Positions 25,106-33,581 of a stretch of 48,306 nt of DNA are shown one piece after another. The position numbers and the translations under genes were made by a program. This DNA comes from Bacteroidales bacterium (GTDB lineage Bacteria; Bacteroidota; Bacteroidia; Bacteroidales; FEN-979), in contig JAUXWT010000059.1 of the NCBI GenBank assembly GCA_030681475.1, forward strand, positions 1 through 48,306, in the 5' to 3' direction. A model generated the notes under the pieces. The model made no database searches. It saw only the letters and a program-made list of their open reading frames with translations, and was not told the DNA's origin. How positions within the stretch are numbered: position 1 is the stretch's first letter; every line of letters begins with the position of its first letter.

Positions 25106-25951
25106 ATGAAAGAAACAGTACTGTTCAACAGCAAAAACGGCAGGGTAACCAACCTGGATTTTTTCGATGCGCTATGCAGTATCAATGCCAACGAGGCAGA
25201 TGTATTGTACATCCATACAGCCCTGAATTTTGGCGTACCCGGCAATCTGAGAAAGAAAGAGTTACTGGATTCCATCTATGATACATTGCGGGAACTCGGT
25301 GTTGAAACGATAATTTTTCCAGCCTATACCTTCAGTTTCTGCAATGGAGTTGGATTTGATGTTCAACACACTAAAACCCAGATGGGATTGCTAAACGACT
25401 TTGTAAGGCAGAAAGATGAAGCCATCCGATCGGTTGACCCACTTATGTCGAATGTACTCGTTGGAAAACACACTGACTTTGTAACGAAAACAGGCAAATG
25501 TTCGGTCGGTAAGAATTCCACCTTTGATCTTTTACACAACACGGAATTAAAGGTGAAGTTTCTATTCTTTGGTCCAAAAATCGGAGATTGTTTCACTTAC
25601 ATGCATTTTATCGAAGAGCGGGAGAATGTTCCTTATCGTTACCGGCGGATGTTCACTGGTGAAATAACCGATGGTTCAAGATTTTACGAAGACCGTTTTG
25701 AACTTTTCGTGCGATACGGCAATGTATTTCCAGGGCAGGGATCCTATGTCTATGAAAATATTCTGCTGGAAAGAGGAATTGCCAAAAAGAAAAAAATCGG
25801 GGATAGCGCGATCACGATTCTTGAAGAAGAACCTGCCTACGACTGCTACCTGGATCTGCTGAAATTATCACCCAGCTTTTACATCAGCGAACCGTTTGAT
25901 GACAAATCCAAAACAACAACGTTCCATGTGAAGAATATGGTTGCATTATAA
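25106..25951 (+). CDS. AAC(3)-family (antibiotic NAT fold) acyltransferase
   Basis: 281 residues from ATG 25106. An alternative in-frame ATG at 25073 overlaps the SDR. Family motifs are present: VLYIHTALNFG, TIIFPAYTFSF, and IRSVDPLMSNVLVG in place of the RSxHPxxSxxAxG motif of aminoglycoside acetyltransferases. The change of the conserved His to Asp, and the position inside a sugar operon, argue against antibiotic resistance. AAC(3)-like proteins in glycan loci are thought to acylate amino sugars, so this is a candidate N-acyltransferase for the 3-amino sugar. It starts 10 bases after the SDR. Confidence 0.75.
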   Translation: MKETVLFNSKNGRVTNLDFFDALCSINANEADVLYIHTALNFGVPGNLRKKELLDSIYDTLRELGVETIIFPAYTFSFCNGVGFDVQHTKTQMGLLNDFVRQKDEAIRSVDPLMSNVLVGKHTDFVTKTGKCSVGKNSTFDLLHNTELKVKFLFFGPKIGDCFTYMHFIEERENVPYRYRRMFTGEITDGSRFYEDRFELFVRYGNVFPGQGSYVYENILLERGIAKKKKIGDSAITILEEEPAYDCYLDLLKLSPSFYISEPFDDKSKTTTFHVKNMVAL

Positions 25952-25963
25952 CCCGTGCAAGTG

Positions 25964-26581
25964 ATGAGCATCCATATTAAATTGATCAAGAACAAACCGG
26001 TTGACTCCAACTGTTATGTAATATCCCGGGACGAAGATAAAAATTGTATCATCATTGATCCCGGCGATAAAGAGGGAGAACAGCTTATTGGCTACCTCAA
26101 CGGGGGTGGATTTATTCCGGTGTTCATCATTGTAACGCATGAACACTTTGATCATATCTGGGCGATCAATAAATTGAAGGGAATTTTTAAAGTAAACCTG
26201 ATTTGTTCACAATATTGTTCTGAAAAAATAATTTCGTCAAAAGGGAATTTATCCGTATTTTATGATCAGGTTGGATTTTCAGCATTTCCCGCTGATATAC
26301 TGGTGGAGGAGATCAATTATACGCTGAAATGGGATGATCACCTGATAAAATTCATATCCACACCGGGGCATACCGGCGGTTGTATTTGCGTTGAGATTGA
26401 AAATAATTTATTTACCGGCGATTTTATGATCAAAGGAGCAAAGACAAATACAAAATTCCCGGGAGGTGATGCTGCAATTTTACACAGCAGTTTTTCATCC
26501 ATGAAGTTGTTGTACCAGGATAAAAACATACAGGTATTCCCCGGACATGGCGAACCGTTTTATTTTCATGAATTGCAGTAA
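25964..26581 (+). CDS. Metallo-beta-lactamase-fold hydrolase (glyoxalase II-like)
   Basis: 205 residues from ATG 25964; a GTG at 25955 is also possible. All metal-binding motifs are seen: H59-E-H61-F-D63-H64, the PGHTGG histidine, FTGD aspartate and the final PGHGEP histidine. This is the small glyoxalase II-like branch that cleaves thioesters or similar bonds. Next to carrier-protein genes it could release or edit acyl-carrier thioesters, though this is inferred. Its stop codon overlaps the start of the next gene by one base (TAATG). Confidence 0.8.
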   Translation: MSIHIKLIKNKPVDSNCYVISRDEDKNCIIIDPGDKEGEQLIGYLNGGGFIPVFIIVTHEHFDHIWAINKLKGIFKVNLICSQYCSEKIISSKGNLSVFYDQVGFSAFPADILVEEINYTLKWDDHLIKFISTPGHTGGCICVEIENNLFTGDFMIKGAKTNTKFPGGDAAILHSSFSSMKLLYQDKNIQVFPGHGEPFYFHELQ

Positions 26582-27699
26582 TGATTAAATTTCTCGACAT
26601 ACAGGGTATCAACAACTCATTTGAGCCTGAGATCACGCAAGCGCTGCTCCGGGTATTTAAGTCGGGATGGTATCTCCTTGGCGATGAAGTAAAAACTTTC
26701 GAAAAAGCTTATGGCGATTTTATCGGGAACAGGCACTGTATTGGCGTTGCAAACGGTCTGGATGCGTTGCGATTGATCTTTAAAGCCTACATCGAACTTG
26801 GTTTTATGAAAGAGGGCGATGAGATCATTGTACCAGCCAACACCTATATTGCTTCCATGCTTGCCATCACCGACAACAGGCTGAAACCTGTCCTGGTTGA
26901 ACCGGATATCAACACATACAATATTGACCCTAAGCTTATTGCTGAAAAGATCACTGAACGAACAAGGGGAATAATGATCGTTCACCTGTACGGACAAAAT
27001 GCCATGCATCCTGAAATTCAACATCTTGTTGAAAAATATGACCTGAAACTGGTTGAGGACAACGCTCAGGCGCAAGGATGTTATTTTGGCAAGAAAAGAA
27101 CAGGTTCGATTGGTCACGCTGCAGGTCATAGCTTTTACCCCGGGAAAAATCTTGGGGCCTTGGGTGATGCCGGCGCAGTTACAACTGACAATGATCAGTT
27201 GGCAGAATTGATCCGCGCCTTGGGCAACTATGGGTCCCGCAAAAAATATGTTAACGAATATCAGGGATTGAACTCACGGCTGGATGAAATGCATGCAGCA
27301 GTTTTGAAGGTAAAGCTCAAACGTCTTGATGAAGATAACCAGCGTCGCCGCGAAATCGCTGAATTCTACTGTGATCATATAAAAAACGAAAAAATCATTC
27401 TCCCAATTCACCAACCGCCATCTGCAATTCGTTCCTCTTCCTCCCACATCTGGCATCTCTTCGTCGTTCGCTCCCGGGAAAGAGACAAGTTGCAAAAGCG
27501 CCTGACTGAACATGGCGTACAAACCTTAATTCATTATCCGATCCCTCCACACAAACAATTGGCCTATTCAGATTGGAACGCCATATCGTTGCCAATAACG
27601 GAAAAAATCCATAGTGAGGTAATTTCTTTGCCCATTTCCCCGATTCTGACTAAAGATGAACTTTACAAAATAACGGAAACTGTTAATGCATTTAAGTAA
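26581..27699 (+). CDS. fdtB: PLP-dependent sugar 3-aminotransferase (DegT/DnrJ family, FdtB/QdtB-like)
   Basis: 372 residues. Landmarks: GVANGLDAL near the N-terminus, [24 protein letters not shown] (Asp contacts PLP) and the PLP lysine K189 in [13 protein letters not shown], then NYGSRKKY. The D-(N)-AQAQG form and YPGKNLG are typical for FdtB/QdtB and DesV-like 3-aminotransferases, which turn the dTDP-3-keto-6-deoxy sugar made by FdtA/QdtA into the 3-amino sugar with glutamate. This fits the cupin genes at 19155 and 19550. It overlaps the GtrA-like gene by 14 bases. Confidence 0.85.
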   Translation: MIKFLDIQGINNSFEPEITQALLRVFKSGWYLLGDEVKTFEKAYGDFIGNRHCIGVANGLDALRLIFKAYIELGFMKEGDEIIVPANTYIASMLAITDNRLKPVLVEPDINTYNIDPKLIAEKITERTRGIMIVHLYGQNAMHPEIQHLVEKYDLKLVEDNAQAQGCYFGKKRTGSIGHAAGHSFYPGKNLGALGDAGAVTTDNDQLAELIRALGNYGSRKKYVNEYQGLNSRLDEMHAAVLKVKLKRLDEDNQRRREIAEFYCDHIKNEKIILPIHQPPSAIRSSSSHIWHLFVVRSRERDKLQKRLTEHGVQTLIHYPIPPHKQLAYSDWNAISLPITEKIHSEVISLPISPILTKDELYKITETVNAFK

Positions 27700-28084
27700 G
27701 ACAAATATTATTATCAGGAAATTCGCCGGATTCAGCATTGTTGGCTTTGTTGTGACCATACTTTCGCTGGTACTCAGTTACGTGCTATTGAAAATTTTGG
27801 CAACACCACTGCTAATTACTTACGTTTTGGTTTATGGAGGAACAATTATCATCTCTTTCTTCCTAAATTCAAAACTGGTATTCAAAACCGGATCGAATGT
27901 TCGCAACCTGATCGTCTATTTTTTAGTATATGGCGTAGGTCTGGTATTAGGAACAATCATCGTTTGGATTTTCAGCTTAATACTTCCATTCGAAAACTGG
28001 GTGCTTGTATATCTGGTGATTCCGTTTACCCTGCTTTCGAACTTCACGTTATCTTATTACTTTTTAAACCCCAAGAAATCATGA
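27686..28084 (+). CDS. GtrA-like small membrane protein (putative polyprenyl-phosphate-sugar flippase)
   Basis: 132 residues with four membrane helices (about 12-34, 43-60, 72-94, 100-122) and the family FxxVGFxxTxxxxxxxYxLL opening. GtrA proteins are thought to flip polyprenyl-phosphate-linked sugars across the inner membrane and usually sit next to a GtrB transferase, as here (4-base ATGA overlap). Confidence 0.82.
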   Translation: MHLSKTNIIIRKFAGFSIVGFVVTILSLVLSYVLLKILATPLLITYVLVYGGTIIISFFLNSKLVFKTGSNVRNLIVYFLVYGVGLVLGTIIVWIFSLILPFENWVLVYLVIPFTLLSNFTLSYYFLNPKKS

Positions 28085-29019
28085 TAAGCATAATTTGTCT
28101 ATCCTATTTCAGCGGCGAACGAATTTCTGTCGTATTTCATAACCTGTCAAAATTATTAATTGAGCATGATATTCCTTTTGAGTTTATTGTAATTGATGAC
28201 GGTTCAACGGACAACTCTTTTGAACTGGCAGAGAAGCTTGCTTCAGAAAATCCGAATGTCAGAGCATTTCAACTCAGCAAAAATTACACTTCTCATTATG
28301 GCACGTTTGCCGGATTGTCTGTTTGTAAGGGAGATTGTGCCATGGGCGTTCCTGATGATGAACAACAGCCCTATGAGATCATTATTGATCTTTACAAATT
28401 ATGGATGGCTGGTCATAAGGTCATTATTCCATACCGGTTGACACGAAACGACGGTTTTTTTAATAACCTGTTTGCCAATTCCTATTACAAAATCATCAAT
28501 GCACTCTCTGAGGTCAAATTTCCTCCGGGCGGGGCAGATTCAATGTTTATTGACCGGGAAGTGATAGACATCATAAATAACAGGATCCATCCGATCAATA
28601 CATCGCTGATGACAGAGATACTGAGGCTGGGGTTTTCGCCTTTTTACTATCCTTTTGAGCGTGCCAAAAGTTTAAATACAAAGTCACGCTGGACACTGAA
28701 AAAGAAAATACGGTTGTTCAAGGATACTTTTTTTTCCTGTTCCACATGGCCAATTAAAATGATCACGAGATTGGGACTGGTATTTGCGGTTGTTGCGTTC
28801 GGGCTAATCGTATTCTATGGTTACCTTGCGATATTTGGCAACCCTCATTTCTGGGGAGAAAGGTTGCCTGGCTGGACTTCCACCGTCATTATTCTATCTT
28901 TTTTTTCGGGTTTGATCCTATTTTCACTTGGGATTATTGCCGAATACATCTGGCGGATTTATGAGGAGGTAAAGAATCGGCCAGGATATATTATTAAAAA
29001 AGGAAATCCTGGCAATTGA
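28081..29019 (+). CDS. GT2-family polyprenyl-phosphate glycosyltransferase (GtrB/DPM1-like)
   Basis: 312 residues from ATG 28081. The GT2 domain shows VIDDGSTDNS and PDDEQQPYEII, the nucleotide-sugar and metal sites. Two C-terminal membrane helices (about 225-250 and 265-295) end in the family motif GIIAEYIWRIYEEVKNRPGYI. Members transfer a sugar from a nucleotide donor to undecaprenyl phosphate on the cytoplasmic side. In this operon the donor is probably the dTDP-(acylamino) dideoxyhexose, which is inferred. It is the last gene of the long + strand run. Confidence 0.85.
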   Translation: MISIICLSYFSGERISVVFHNLSKLLIEHDIPFEFIVIDDGSTDNSFELAEKLASENPNVRAFQLSKNYTSHYGTFAGLSVCKGDCAMGVPDDEQQPYEIIIDLYKLWMAGHKVIIPYRLTRNDGFFNNLFANSYYKIINALSEVKFPPGGADSMFIDREVIDIINNRIHPINTSLMTEILRLGFSPFYYPFERAKSLNTKSRWTLKKKIRLFKDTFFSCSTWPIKMITRLGLVFAVVAFGLIVFYGYLAIFGNPHFWGERLPGWTSTVIILSFFSGLILFSLGIIAEYIWRIYEEVKNRPGYIIKKGNPGN

Positions 29020-29037
29020 TCATGGGGGATATCGGGG

Positions 29038-30252
29038 TTATTTCAGATTAACCCTGCCGGAATAAAAAATAATCACAAGATAACATACGACCAGAAACAC
29101 GCCGATACCGGAAATACAAAACATTGCGGCTGGCCCGATAGAATACCAGAGTAACCCTGCAATAGAACTGGCTAAAAGAGTAAATATGCTTCCGAAGCTG
29201 TTGAAAAATCCGATGGCTGTCGCAGTATCTTCTTTCCGGGCCATGTTCGAGATGAGCGCCTTCGAAATACCTTCGGTACAGGCGGCATAAATACCATAAA
29301 AGAAGAATAGCAATCCAAATATCGTAAGTGTAGTTGCAAATCCCATGGCGATATAGACAACAGCAAACAGGAACAGACCGATGACCAGCATGGTTTTGAG
29401 TCCGATGCGGTCGGCCAGGACACCTATCGGATAGGAAAATGCGGCGTAAACGAGATTATAAAAAATATATACCCCGATCATCATGGTATCCGACAGGTTC
29501 TGTTCCTTGAGTGCAAGCAACAGGAAAGCATCGGAACTGTTGAAAAGCGTAAAAACCAGGAGTCCCGCAACAACAAACCGGTACCCGGGTGAGGCCTTTC
29601 TCCAATATTTGAGATAAGAGAAGAAACCAATTTTAGATGGTGAAAATTGCCTAGAATCAGGCTGTGGTCCCTTGACTTTATCTTTTAGCAAAAAAGTCAG
29701 GAAAACAGCAATGAGCCCGGGAAAGAAGGCGATGAAGAACATCCATTTATACTGTCCCGGGTAGAACCAAAGGTAGATCAGGGCGAGGATCGGTCCGATG
29801 GCGGCTCCCAGCGTATCCATCGAACGGTGGAACCCGAACACTTTTCCCTTGTGTTCCGGAGTGGTTTCATCGCTCAACATGGCATCGCGGGCGCTGGTGC
29901 GTATACCTTTGCCAAACCGGTCAAACGTACGTGAAAAGAAAATCCAAATTGGAGCCGTCAGGATGGCCATCATGGGCTTCGAAATTGCACTGAGGGCGTA
30001 CCCTGCCCTGATAAAGGGGACCCGCCGGTTATGAATATCAGAGAGATGCCCGAAATAGCCCTTGCTTAACCCGGCTGTTGCCTCGGCCACCCCTTCGAGA
30101 ACGCCAATTAAAAGAACCGAGAACCCAATTGATTTAAGGTAAACCGGCAAGATGGGATAGAGCATTTCGCTGGCAATGTCAGTAAACAAACTGACCATTG
30201 AAACAAGCAGGACTGTGCGGGTAATTATTTTCCGTTTAATTAATTTCGCCAT
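29038..30252 (-). CDS. MFS transporter
   Basis: 404 residues with 12 predicted membrane helices and two MFS loop signatures, GHLSDIHNRRV in loop 2-3 and GVLADRIGLK in loop 8-9. No substrate-specific motif was recognised; such proteins in Bacteroidetes are often annotated as multidrug or metabolite exporters. It begins four bases after the aminopeptidase stop, so the two are likely co-transcribed. The start codon lies inside an 8-base tandem array (30243-30266). Confidence 0.82.
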   Translation of the reverse strand: MAKLIKRKIITRTVLLVSMVSLFTDIASEMLYPILPVYLKSIGFSVLLIGVLEGVAEATAGLSKGYFGHLSDIHNRRVPFIRAGYALSAISKPMMAILTAPIWIFFSRTFDRFGKGIRTSARDAMLSDETTPEHKGKVFGFHRSMDTLGAAIGPILALIYLWFYPGQYKWMFFIAFFPGLIAVFLTFLLKDKVKGPQPDSRQFSPSKIGFFSYLKYWRKASPGYRFVVAGLLVFTLFNSSDAFLLLALKEQNLSDTMMIGVYIFYNLVYAAFSYPIGVLADRIGLKTMLVIGLFLFAVVYIAMGFATTLTIFGLLFFFYGIYAACTEGISKALISNMARKEDTATAIGFFNSFGSIFTLLASSIAGLLWYSIGPAAMFCISGIGVFLVVCYLVIIFYSGRVNLK

Positions 30253-30266
30253 TTCGCTATTTCACT
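30243..30266. repeat. Octamer tandem array at the pepN-like/MFS junction
   Basis: Three units on the + strand: ATTTCGCC, ATTTCGCT, ATTTCACT, and a decayed fourth (ATTTTTAA). On the coding (minus) strand the array supplies both the TAG stop of the aminopeptidase (30259-30257) and the ATG start of the MFS gene (30252-30250). Confidence 0.75.
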
Positions 30267-32623
30267 ATTTTTAAATATTCCTTCGCCACGCTGCTCAGCT
30301 TATTATTCCAGTGTTTGCCGGCGATTTCTGCATATCTGAGTGATTCAGCGTCAACGTAATTAATTTTTTTCAACAGGTTGAATGCATTCATGCGTGTTTC
30401 AAACTCATACTTAGGACTGCAATAGCTGATGAGTTCGGCTAAAAACTCCTTTTTACCGCTGTTAAGGGCCACTGCAAGCCACATCATCCTGATATTCTTC
30501 CCGCGCCAACCGATCATATCCTGAGTGAGATCAAGATAGTAATCAATATGCCCAGGAAAGGAGACACATAAGGCCTCCATGGCATATTCCACATTCAGGT
30601 AGCTGGAGTCGAATAATAATCCTTCCACCGTGCTTTGAAGCAGATCGGGGACCGGATTTAACGCCAAAAGAGCTGCTTTTCGCACATGGGCATCCTTATC
30701 GAGCAACGCTTGCCGGAAGCACTCAACAGATTCAGGAGAATTGTCGGATGCAAGTTGTTGCAGTATCTCAGAACGGATCAACCAGAAAGTCTCCTTATGA
30801 AAGGCTGTGATCAGTGTTTTCGATTTTTTCAAGATCGGTTCCGGTCGCAGGGCAACCCATGCATCGTACCTGTCGATCATATTGTCCGGCTTTTGTGCCT
30901 GGGCCATCAATTGCTCAAAAGGTCGTGTGAATTTTACCTTCTTCAGTATCTTCCGGTTAGGGTCAAACAGCATAAATTCAACGGGTTTCTTATGGGGATT
31001 TGGCACCGCCACCAAGGTGTACTGGTCTTCAATCCATGTTTTCAACCGATCGCTGCTGCCATCTTTGTAATGTACCTCAAATTCGACCGGTACTTTAAAC
31101 AGACCACTCAAATCGCTGACATTCTGAACCTGCCAGACCTTGAACAGTGTTGACCTGTGCCCCAATGAATCATTGGATACGGAATCTTTAATAATAAATT
31201 CAGGTTCGCCGCCCCTCAAAATCCACTGGTCAAAAAACCAGTTGTAAGGTTTCCCTGTAGCCTCATATACACAGCGGATAAAGTCATTTGTTTCGGCATA
31301 ACCGAAAGCGTATTTTTCCAGGTAATGATGCATGGCATCCTGAAACCCACGATCACCCATGATATCCCGGAGCATTCCAAGCACAAGGGAACCTTTCTGG
31401 TATATCCGTTGAACACCGCCCCTGCTTCCGCCGACCGGAAAATCATTTTTATTCGCGGCTTCGAATGCCAGATGCATTTCATCGTTTCTGATGTTCTGAT
31501 AGTAATCCTCTCCATATATACTCTTTTCAAACATCTTTGCGTAGTAAGTCGCAAAACTCTCTGTAAGCCAAACATCCCGGTTCACGAAATGGACAATACA
31601 ATTTCCGAACCACTGATGGGCCAGTTCATGGGCGTTCACGTTCACATAATTCCGCTGCCACCAAGCCCGGGGAGTGATCTGCATATAGTCGCCAAATATT
31701 GTGCTTGTCGTTGTTTCCATGGCGCCATACATGTAATCTATCACGGGAGCCTGCCTGTACAGCGGATATGGGTAGTTGAATCCCAGTTCTTCTTCCAGGA
31801 AATCAAACATCTGCTCTGAATACATATAGGTAGTTCCCACACGGTCGGGCATATCAGAGTAATACCAGAATTCAAGAGGTACGCCACGGGAGGTTTTCGC
31901 ACTTTTATAATTGTAGTCCCCAATAACCAGCGCAGTTGAAAAGAAGGGATGGTCTTTTTTCATGACATAATGCCAGGTTTTGGTACCATCAACATTTTCA
32001 ATCACCTCCTTGCGTTCGCCGTTGGAGAAAACCTTGAATTTATTGTCAAATGTGATGAACATGTCAACAGTTATGCGTCCATCCATATATGGTATCCACC
32101 CATGCGGGCGGTGTGCCCATATCTGTTTTCGCTTGCCGGCTTCTTCAGGTTGCCAGCCGATAAAATAGATGGCGCCGGAGTGCGGGGATGCGCTGTAGTC
32201 TATTTGAATCAAAGATTCGCGTGACGTGTGACGCGTGACGCGTGACGGACCCATGTCGAATGTGCCCGGATCTATGACAAGATTGCTTCCGGAATGGTGA
32301 TATTTTATCTCCCGACCATTTAGTTTGACAGAAGAAACTTTAAAACCGGGTGCGAAAAAAACGATAGTATCGATCGGATGCCGGTTTGGAAGGAATGTAA
32401 ATTCTGCATTTCCTTTGACAAGGTTTTTCTCAGGTTGAAATTGGATATGTGCTGTGAGATGCTTGATGGTAATTGGCAGATCAGGTGGTATCGCAGCCGG
32501 ATCGACGTAAAATGTAATGGTTTTTTCCTGGGCGGTCAAATGGTTTATACCAATGAGAATTAACAAGAAGATCAGGAAAAATGAAAATCTAAAACCTCTT
32601 TCACTCACAATATCCATCTTCAT
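30257..32623 (-). CDS. Secreted M1-family metallo-aminopeptidase with C-terminal HEAT-like region
   Basis: 788 residues from ATG 32623. Upstream in-frame ATG 32650 is less likely because the predicted promoter at 32662-32655 would place the transcript start there. A signal peptide (about 8-32, ending LTAQ) is followed by the M1 core: YGAMETTTST, the zinc and catalytic motif HELAHQWFGN near residue 331, and WLTESFATYYAKMFE with the third zinc ligand. C-terminal helices (about 590-780) resemble HEAT repeats. It should trim N-terminal residues from peptides in the periplasm or outside the cell. The segment SRVTRHTSR near residue 130 is encoded by a heptamer repeat array at 32221-32248. Confidence 0.88.
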   Translation of the reverse strand: MKMDIVSERGFRFSFFLIFLLILIGINHLTAQEKTITFYVDPAAIPPDLPITIKHLTAHIQFQPEKNLVKGNAEFTFLPNRHPIDTIVFFAPGFKVSSVKLNGREIKYHHSGSNLVIDPGTFDMGPSRVTRHTSRESLIQIDYSASPHSGAIYFIGWQPEEAGKRKQIWAHRPHGWIPYMDGRITVDMFITFDNKFKVFSNGERKEVIENVDGTKTWHYVMKKDHPFFSTALVIGDYNYKSAKTSRGVPLEFWYYSDMPDRVGTTYMYSEQMFDFLEEELGFNYPYPLYRQAPVIDYMYGAMETTTSTIFGDYMQITPRAWWQRNYVNVNAHELAHQWFGNCIVHFVNRDVWLTESFATYYAKMFEKSIYGEDYYQNIRNDEMHLAFEAANKNDFPVGGSRGGVQRIYQKGSLVLGMLRDIMGDRGFQDAMHHYLEKYAFGYAETNDFIRCVYEATGKPYNWFFDQWILRGGEPEFIIKDSVSNDSLGHRSTLFKVWQVQNVSDLSGLFKVPVEFEVHYKDGSSDRLKTWIEDQYTLVAVPNPHKKPVEFMLFDPNRKILKKVKFTRPFEQLMAQAQKPDNMIDRYDAWVALRPEPILKKSKTLITAFHKETFWLIRSEILQQLASDNSPESVECFRQALLDKDAHVRKAALLALNPVPDLLQSTVEGLLFDSSYLNVEYAMEALCVSFPGHIDYYLDLTQDMIGWRGKNIRMMWLAVALNSGKKEFLAELISYCSPKYEFETRMNAFNLLKKINYVDAESLRYAEIAGKHWNNKLSSVAKEYLKIVK
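32221..32248. repeat. GTGACNN heptamer array inside the aminopeptidase gene
   Basis: Four head-to-tail 7-base units on the + strand: GTGACGT, GTGACGC, GTGACGC, GTGACGG. Read on the coding strand they give the basic residues SRVTRHTSR, in frame. The same GTGACNN unit is found four times at 38949-38976. Confidence 0.85.
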
Positions 32624-32654
32624 AGCACTTAATTTTAGTATGTTTGCCATCGGT

Positions 32655-32662
32655 CAAAAGTA
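32655..32662 (-). promoter_or_regulatory. Predicted -7 element (TACTTTTG) for the M1 aminopeptidase gene
   Basis: On the minus strand 32662-32655 reads TACTTTTG, a full match to TAnnTTTG. No clear -33 TTTG was found at the right distance. It would start transcription near 32648, which supports ATG 32623 as the aminopeptidase start. Confidence 0.4.
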
Positions 32663-32672
32663 GTAAAAACCA

Positions 32673-33581
32673 ATGAAAAAATTTTCCCTGCGCAAGAACC
32701 GAACCCTCATCATGTTCTTCGGCCTTTATATTAAGTCAAAAAAAATGGTTAAGTCATTGGATGTATTGAAAAATTCGATGATAAATCTTGGTGAAGGGCG
32801 TTTTGATCCAGATCTTCCAGTGGATGCACACGACGAGATCGGACTGCTTACCGAATCGTTCAACACTATGGCCCGGCAGATCAAGGAGAAAACAACCGAA
32901 CTTCAGATGGAACGGTTCGGACGGATGCGGTCGGTTTTTGATGGGGAGGAGATGGAGCGGCAACGCCTTTCACGTGAGTTACATGATGGTATCGGGCAGT
33001 CGCTTATTGCTATAAAACTCCGTCTTGAGAACCTCTTGTACCAAGATGGAAAGGAGATCCATAATTCCATTCATGAGTTGAAGAACTATTTTGATCAGAT
33101 CATTGATGAGATTCGCCGTATTTCAAACAATCTCATGCCATCTGTCCTCGAAGTATTCAGCATTCCGATTGCTTTCCGAAATCTGTTTTCTGAAACAGAG
33201 GAACATAGTGGTTTACGAATCTATTTTGAAGCGACCGGAAATTTTGATGACCTTGATAAAAAGATCAAAACATACATTTATCGTCTGACACAGGAAGCAT
33301 TGAATAATATTGTCAAGCATGCCGAAGCTCATGAAGTAAGGGTTAACCTGCTACGCGATACAAACGAGCTGAAGTTGATCATACATGATGATGGAAAGGG
33401 TTTTTTACCTGAAACCCTGGAAAAGGAAAGCGGAAACGGGATCCACAACATGCGTGAGCGGGCGAGTTTACTGAATGGTCAGATCGAAATCATATCATCT
33501 CCATTTAAAGGCACAACAATTAGGTTAAACGTACCAATAATTGATACTTATGTCAAAGATCAGGATTTTCCTCGTGGATGA
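32673..33581 (+). CDS. Sensor histidine kinase (HAMP + HisKA_3 + HATPase), lacking any sensor domain
   Basis: 302 residues. A HAMP-like segment (about 20-75, with DEIGLLTESFNTMARQI) is followed by the HisKA_3 helix with His104 in LSRELHDGIGQSL and the ATPase domain: EALNNIVKHA (N box), DDGKGF (G1) and NGIHNMRERA (G2). This is a NarX/DegS-type kinase core and pairs with the overlapping LuxR-type regulator. A full-length member would have a sensor domain and two membrane helices before HAMP. Here only about 20 residues with one short hydrophobic stretch precede it, TAG and TAA stops lie just upstream in frame, and the divergent aminopeptidase begins within 50 bases. It is either N-terminally truncated or driven by a partner sensor. 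Confidence 0.82.
   Translation: MKKFSLRKNRTLIMFFGLYIKSKKMVKSLDVLKNSMINLGEGRFDPDLPVDAHDEIGLLTESFNTMARQIKEKTTELQMERFGRMRSVFDGEEMERQRLSRELHDGIGQSLIAIKLRLENLLYQDGKEIHNSIHELKNYFDQIIDEIRRISNNLMPSVLEVFSIPIAFRNLFSETEEHSGLRIYFEATGNFDDLDKKIKTYIYRLTQEALNNIVKHAEAHEVRVNLLRDTNELKLIIHDDGKGFLPETLEKESGNGIHNMRERASLLNGQIEIISSPFKGTTIRLNVPIIDTYVKDQDFPRG

Noticed and set aside
25106-25951. Aminoglycoside resistance gene
   Set aside because: It has the AAC(3) fold, but the key His of the HPxxS motif is Asp and the gene is embedded in a glycan operon.
26617-27129. 170-residue open frame on the minus strand
   Set aside because: Antisense to the conserved FdtB-type aminotransferase, with no domain of its own.
29020-29060. 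Possible terminator hairpin after the GtrB-like gene
   Set aside because: Only a 6-bp GGGTTA/TAACCC stem with an 8-base loop and no T run, and it overlaps the stop of the convergent MFS gene.
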